A stretch of DNA of 64,000 nt, taken from positions 91,366,852 to 91,430,851 of the forward strand of contig NC_134401.1 of assembly GCF_050003625.1 (NCBI RefSeq). The letters run 5' to 3'. Positions within the stretch are counted from its first letter, which is position 1; every line of letters starts with the position of its first letter. The stretch comes from Haematobia irritans. Its lineage: Eukaryota > Arthropoda > Insecta > Diptera > Muscidae. The position numbers and the translations under genes are program-made. The notes under the pieces were generated by a model that worked only from the letters and a program-made list of their open reading frames with translations, searched no databases and had not been told where the DNA came from. Positions 59,363 through 64,000 of the stretch are shown one piece after another.

Positions 59363-60627
59363 TTTCATTATGCAGCAGAACCCCAAAAAATTAATTAAAC
59401 CCCAACCCCAAAAATGATCAAATTTCATGTTGTTATATCTCATATAATTATTAGGGTTCATTTTCATTGGACAATGTGGGGTTCATTTTCATGGGGCCCA
59501 TATTCAGAGCATCCAGAGAAATACGTTTATATGCTAAGAAAAATTCGCATTCGTGTTTTATATTGCTTAACGACAATATTTTTTTCAGTATAGTAGCATC
59601 ACCTGCAACTGATTCTCTTTGGTGTGAAAAACCCCCCTCCAAAAAAAAATATAAAATTCTTCATTTATGTTGGCGACTATTTAATGGTATTTTCCCATAC
59701 CACATCAAAGCTCCAAGTGGTCCAAGCCACAATGCTTCCGTTCATAACTTTACAGTGGAATATGGTTTTTGTTTTTGGTCCACTTCAGGAAATAAAACTA
59801 ACACAGAGGAATTTGTACATCATAGAATGGTGGGGTGGGGGTGGAGGGGAATTTATTCCTCCCAAAAAATGTAAAAACTAAAACTAAAGTGTCCATAAAT
59901 AAAGATTCCAACAACCAACAAAACAATGATCCAACAAGTTGATAATATATCTGCAAATGGCAAGAGGACATTAAAACAATGGTGTGAGAAATAGTCCAGA
60001 AGAGTGGCAAAGTCGAGAAGAGAGAGAGAGAGAGCGAAAAAGATTACCACCACCACCAAAACCACCAATATAGAATAGAAAGCAAAAATGGCATGGCCAA
60101 ATGCCAATATTCTGGTGTTATATCCACATTCCACTCTCCAGTAAATCCAAAATGAAAAATTCACTCCATCTCTGAAATGTCCTGAAATAGTTTTTTCACT
60201 TGCCAATGTAATCACATACACGTACGAAGACACATACGTAAGCACATATTTGTTATTTGCCAGGATTGTTGCTACTGAATTTTGTTATTTGCCAAAAAAT
60301 TCCTAGTTCCAGCCAGCTATGATGCAACAATAGTTAGGCGGAAATTGGTATGCTCCCCCCTATACATATGTTAACAGGATATATGAACAGATATTTGACA
60401 TACATTTTTTTACCCCATACAAGATGAGTCCTATTGTTTTGTTTTGTACTCCTTTTTTTGCATTGTGGTATTTTCTATTGTGTTTCACATTCTGGGCAAA
60501 TAAATGGATGTGTGATGTCATTTGCTTTCTGAGATGCAATTCAATGAATATCGGATGACAAATGATTGATTTCGACACACGCATACACCGGCTGTATCAG
60601 TGTATCAGTTATCGTATGTCGCAAACT
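59363..60627. other. Mostly non-repetitive stretch with a MITE end
   Basis: GGGTTCATTTTCATTGGACA is repeated (59454 and 59480). 59520-59592 (ATGCTAAGAAAAATTCGCAT...GACAATATTTTTTTCAGT) is a CACTG-type MITE end. (GA)n at 60018-60036. A proline-codon-like CACCAC run at 60046-60066. No supported gene. Confidence 0.5.
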
Positions 60628-60698
60628 GAAACCAGTGTAAGTGATAGTCTCATTAATATTTTTCGATAGTAATGGAAATACATATATGATGATGAGTG

Positions 60699-60755
60699 CA
60701 CGCAGAGAAGAAACATGATTGTCACAATCATATTCGAAGAACAAAATAATATGAT
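60699..60755 (+). mobile_element. CACGCA-type element left-end fragment
   Basis: CACGCAGAGAAGAAACATGA to AACAAAATAATATGATGG, as at 22685-22745; repeated at 61155-61211 by the segmental duplication. It is cut off by the LINE tail. Confidence 0.82.
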
Positions 60756-61083
60756 GGTTAGGTTAGGTTAGGTTAAAGTGGCAGCCCCATTAAGATTCAG
60801 ACTCACTTAGACTATTCAGTCCATTGTGATACCACATTAACTAAAAGTACCTATTACATATAGGCACTTCTAGTTTTAACCGCTGAACCTTCTCGATTAT
60901 TTTCTTCTGTTGAACCAACCAGATTGTTCCAAAAACATTAGCAGACTGCTTAAGTTAACGTTTTCCAGATCCGCCAGTAATCTGAAACTATATGCTCCTA
61001 AAAGTTTCTTGCGCTTTACACAAAGAGGTGTTTAATTTAACACCTCACACAAGAGGTGTTTAATTGATTCCAGGTGTTTAATT
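60756..61083 (-). pseudogene. LINE 3' end, duplicate copy
   Basis: The tail in reverse is GGTTAGGTTAGGTTAGGTTA, AAAGTGGCAGCCCCATT, CATTGTGATACCACA, then the 3' UTR (AAAAGTACCTATTACATATA) and the last ~60 codons of ORF2, ending in a small rearranged cluster. Only the C-terminal segment is left. Confidence 0.8.
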
Positions 61084-61211
61084 GAAACCAGTGTAAGTGA
61101 TAGTCTCATTAATATTTTTCGATAGTAATGGAAATACATATATGATGATGAGTGCACGCAGAGAAGAAACATGATTGTCACAATCATATTCGAAGAACAA
61201 AATAATATGAT

Positions 61212-61975
61212 GGTTAGGTTAGGTTAAAGTGGCAGCCCCATTAAGATTCAGACTCACTTAGACTATTCAGTCCATTGTGATACCACATTAACTAAAAGTA
61301 CCTATTACATATAGGCACTTCTAGTTTTAACCGCTGAACCTTCTCGATCATTTTCTTCTGTTGAACCAACCAGATTGTTCCAAAAACATTAGCAGACTGC
61401 TTAAGTTAACGTTTTCCAGATCCGCCAGTAATCTGAAGCTATATGCTCCTAAAAGTTTCTTGCGCTTTACACAAAAAGCAGGACACTCACACAAGAGGTG
61501 TTTAATTGATTCCTTTTCCTCCGCATCATGACAGCTCATACAATAGTCATTATACTTCGCGCCTATAGTTTTTGGAAAATCGTCTATCAGGCAGCGACCC
61601 GTTATAGCCGATATCAGCAGTGATATCTGACTTCTCGAGAACACTAGCATATCTAGTGTGCGGTTTAAGTTTAAATGGGGCCATAGGCAGCGACCCGTTA
61701 TAGCCGATATCAGCAGTGATATCTGACGTCTCGAGAACACTAGCATATCTAGTGTGCGGTTTAAGTTTAAATGGGGCCATATTTGCTTGGTGTCGTTACA
61801 GCCCTTGCAATTCTCCCATCGAACATTTGCCATCATAACAGCCTTCTCACGCAGCATGAGCTTGCCGGTAGCCAGGGGCGTACCAACAGATTCTAGTTCC
61901 CCTGGAATATGTACGGTAGTCCCTAGTTTGATGACAGATCAGTTCAACCAGTACGCTTGCCACAGATAAATGTAA
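61212..61975 (-). pseudogene. LINE ORF2 C-terminal region with internal duplication
   Basis: An open frame of 169 codons (61857 to 61348) begins LREKAVMMANVRWENCKGC, continues HLNLNRTLDMLVFSR and ISAITGRCL, then YNDYCMSCHDAEEKESIKHL and CECPAFCVKRKKLLG. This is the zinc-knuckle tail following RNase H in LOA/I-type LINEs, better kept than at 263. A 98-bp tandem duplication (61588-61685 and 61686-61783) repeats the ISAITGRCL block but is not a multiple of three, so both frames stay open by chance. Upstream, 61860-61975 holds RNase H-end sequence in a broken frame. Not functional. Confidence 0.82.
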
Positions 61976-63512
61976 AGTTTTTACCTATGAAGACTAGATC
62001 AGATTCTGAATTTATAAGAACCATTTTTTGTTTTAGTTTTAGAGGAATCATAAACATCTCTTGTAAGTGCGCAAGAAAATGATGAAATAACGCCTTGATT
62101 TGAAATCTCTAATATGTGGATTTTCATCCCAATTATCTAAATGACTACGAGAAGTAAAATCTGGAAATTTTGCATTCAGTTTCAAGCAATTTTCATTTTC
62201 GCCTTCTATACCCTCAATAAGTGAAATCGGTCTATATGGAGGCGCCTTACCAAATGGACCGATAAAACTAAATCATATACACTTTGTTATGGGTCTAGAA
62301 TGCCAGTATATTGTCAATTTGTGGCAAATAGGATAAAAACATCAATTTCTAGAAACCCTAGGTTAGGTGAGGTTAGGTTAGGTGGCAGCCCGATGTATCA
62401 GGCTCCTTAGACTATTCAGTTCATTGTGATACCACATTGGTGAACTTCTCTCTTATCACTGAGTGCTGCCCGATTCCATGTTAAGCTCAATGACAAGGGA
62501 CCTCCTTTTTATAGCCGAGTCCGAACGGCGTTCCACATTGCAGTGAAACCACTTAGAGAAGCTTTGAAACCCTCAGAAATGTCACCAGCATTACTGAGGT
62601 GGGATAATCCACAGCTGAAAAACTTTTTGGTGTTCGGTCAAAGCAGGAATCGAACCCACGACCTTGTGTATGCAAGGCGGGTATGCTAACCATTGCACCA
62701 CGGTGGCTCCCTATTCTAGAAACCCTAGGAGTTAAATCGGGAGATCGGTGTAATGGGGGCTATTCCAAAACATGGTAGGATACACACAGTATTCAGCACA
62801 TTTAATTTTAGTTCTAGAATCTAAACCCCAAATCGGAGGGCCGGTTTATAAGATGGCTATATCAAAAACTGTACCGATACTCAATATATTCGGCACACCC
62901 CTTTATGGTCCAAGAATACCTCTAGATTTCCAATTGCAGGCAAATTGCATATACACTACGGATTCTAGAAGCCCAAGAAGTAAATCTGGAGATCGGTCTA
63001 TATGGGGGCTATATCGAAACATGGTCCGATAATCACCATTTTCGGCACATCTCTTTATTTTCCTAGAATACCTCTAGATTTCCAATTTTAGGCAAATTGG
63101 ATAAAAACTACTCTTTCCAGCAGCCCAAGAAATAAAATAGGGAGAACGGTTTATATTGGGTTATATCAAAACATGGTGCGATAATCACCATTTTCGGCAC
63201 ATCTCTTTATTTTCCTAGAATACCTCTAGATTTCTAATTTTAGGCAAATTGGGTAAAAGTTATAGGGATTCTAGAAGCCCAAGAAGTAAATCTGGAGATC
63301 GGTCTATATAGGGGCTATATCGAAACATGGTCCGATAATCACCATTTTCGGCACATCTCTTTATTTTCCTAGAATACCTCTAGATTTCCAATTTTAGGCA
63401 AATTGGGTAAAAGTTATAGGGATTCTAGAAGCCCAAGAAGTAAATCTGGAGATCGGTCTATATGAAGGCTATATCAAAACATGGACAGGTACTCGCCATT
63501 TTTGACACACGT
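61976..63512 (+). mobile_element. HINE family C, copy C3 (ends lost), with SINE
   Basis: It starts in the single-copy head region (AGTTTTTACCTATGAAGACT), runs through TGAAATCGGTCTATATGGAG and several body units (GGAGATCGGTCTATATGGGG), three of them nearly identical at 63030-63480, a recent local duplication. Both end hairpins are missing; it joins a reversed family A end at 63513. Confidence 0.72.
62363..62713 (-). mobile_element. tRNA-derived SINE, full copy
   Basis: In the minus direction: GGGAGCCACCGTGGTGCAAT with box A, GGGTTCGATTCC box B, body CTCAGTAATGCTGGTGAC, tail ATGTGGTATCACAATGAACT and CACCTAACCTAACCTC. A 16-bp target duplication TTCTAGAAACCCTAGG (62347-62362, 62714-62729) is exact. 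Confidence 0.93.
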
Positions 63513-64000
63513 TTTTATACCCTCACTCCGTTTGTAACACATCGAAATATTGCTCTATGACCCCATAAAGTATATATGTTATATTCTGGGTCGTGGTGAA
63601 ATTCTGAGTCGATCTAAGCATGTCCGTCCATCCGTCCGTTGATATCACGCTAACTTCCGAACGAAAGAAGCTATCGACTTGAAACTTGGCACAAGTAGTT
63701 GTCATTGATATAGGTCGGACGGTATTGCACATGGGTCATATCGGACCACTTTTACGTAGAGCCCCCATATAAACCGACGCTCAGATTTGGTTTGTAGAGC
63801 CTCTTAGAGGAGCAAAAGTCACCAGATCCGATTGAAATTTGGTACGTGGTGTAAGTATATTGTCTCTAACAACCATGCTAAAAGTGGTCCATATCGGTCC
63901 ATAATTATATATAGCCCCCATATAAGCCGATCCCCAGATTTGACCTCCGGAGCCTCTTAGAGGAGCAAAATTCATCCGATTCGGTTGAAATTCGGTACGT
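63513..64000 (-). mobile_element. HINE family A, copy A9 (runs off the window)
   Basis: TTTTATACCCTCACTCCGTTTG is the end with the hairpin partly deleted. GTCCGTCCATCCGTCCG is at 63619-63636, and body units follow (AGCCCCCATATAAACCGACG, AGCCCCCATATAAGCCGATC). Confidence 0.8.

Larger units (their letters stand above)
60628..61540 (+). repeat. 456-bp tandem segmental duplication
   Basis: GAAACCAGTGTAAGTGATAG starts both copies (60628 and 61084). Each holds a CACGCA-element left end, a LINE tail and the LINE C-terminus in reverse, nearly identical apart from one extra AGGTT in copy 1 and a scrambled AGGTGTTTAATT cluster at 61024-61083. Confidence 0.92.

Noticed and set aside
60756..60776. GGTTAGG runs that look like the insect (TTAGG)n telomere repeat (also at 16090, 44339, 62361)
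   Set aside because: Only two to four repeats, always attached to the SINE/LINE 3' tail; Diptera are not known to use TTAGG telomeres.

Overview
This 64 kb window looks like intergenic or heterochromatin-like DNA from a calyptrate fly, most likely a muscid related to Haematobia, Stomoxys or Musca. It is AT-rich and carries mariner copies whose terminal repeats and transposase closely resemble Himar1 of the horn fly. It also carries DINE-like elements, tRNA-derived SINEs and RNase H-bearing LINE fragments. No host protein gene, functional tRNA, rRNA or CRISPR array could be supported. A run of 100 Ns (14800-14899) marks a scaffold gap.

The dominant component is a superfamily of non-autonomous Helitron-like elements (probably DINE-1/INE-1-like HINEs), here called families A, B, C and D. 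Each has one end reading ACAAGTA followed by a GC-rich hairpin and a TATACCC motif, a body of about 153-bp tandem units, a (GGAC/AGAC)n proto-microsatellite, and a terminal hairpin ending GGGTATAAAAA. Strand '+' for these elements means the ACAAGTA end lies on the left; the true polarity may be the reverse. Many copies also carry a 29-bp AT-rich minisatellite (the 'R' unit, core TTTCTATAGAAA).

Layout. 1-766: LINE and MITE debris. 767-2984: HINE A. 2985-4143: MITE inside MITE. 4144-5781: unique. 5782-8657: HINE D with a mariner inside. 8658-14537: at least four levels of nested TA-flanked elements, including a foldback-like element that carries a decayed zinc-finger gene. 14538-16675: HINE bodies, the gap, inverted SINE pieces and an (AT)86 tract. 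16676-21932: HINE D end, mariner, HINE B, unique DNA. 21933-25195: a textbook non-autonomous Helitron with a 1.15-kb palindromic-end element inside. 25196-31563: mariner pieces and HINE A copies, one HINE sitting inside a mariner. 31564-36620: SINEs, LINE RNase H fragment, HINE A with a MITE, an R array. 36621-43632: unique DNA, HINE A, two R arrays, LINE tail. 43633-49879: HINE C with a SINE, HINE A and B copies, a second mariner lineage. 50253-54484: MITE fragment, then a CACGCA element that contains a hAT that contains HINE C. 54485-59362: HINE A, a nearly complete DD37E Tc1/mariner element, HINE D. 59363-64000: mostly unique DNA, a duplicated LINE 3' end, HINE C with a SINE, HINE A.

Nothing here works as an operon or pathway. 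The biology is transposon ecology: non-autonomous elements nested in one another, several with empty-site evidence inside sister copies, and a SINE that shares its 3' tail with a co-resident LINE. The most striking signal is that the four diverged HINE families keep a 51-codon tandem unit with the same reading frame and spacing, and have end hairpins whose stems differ between families but still pair.
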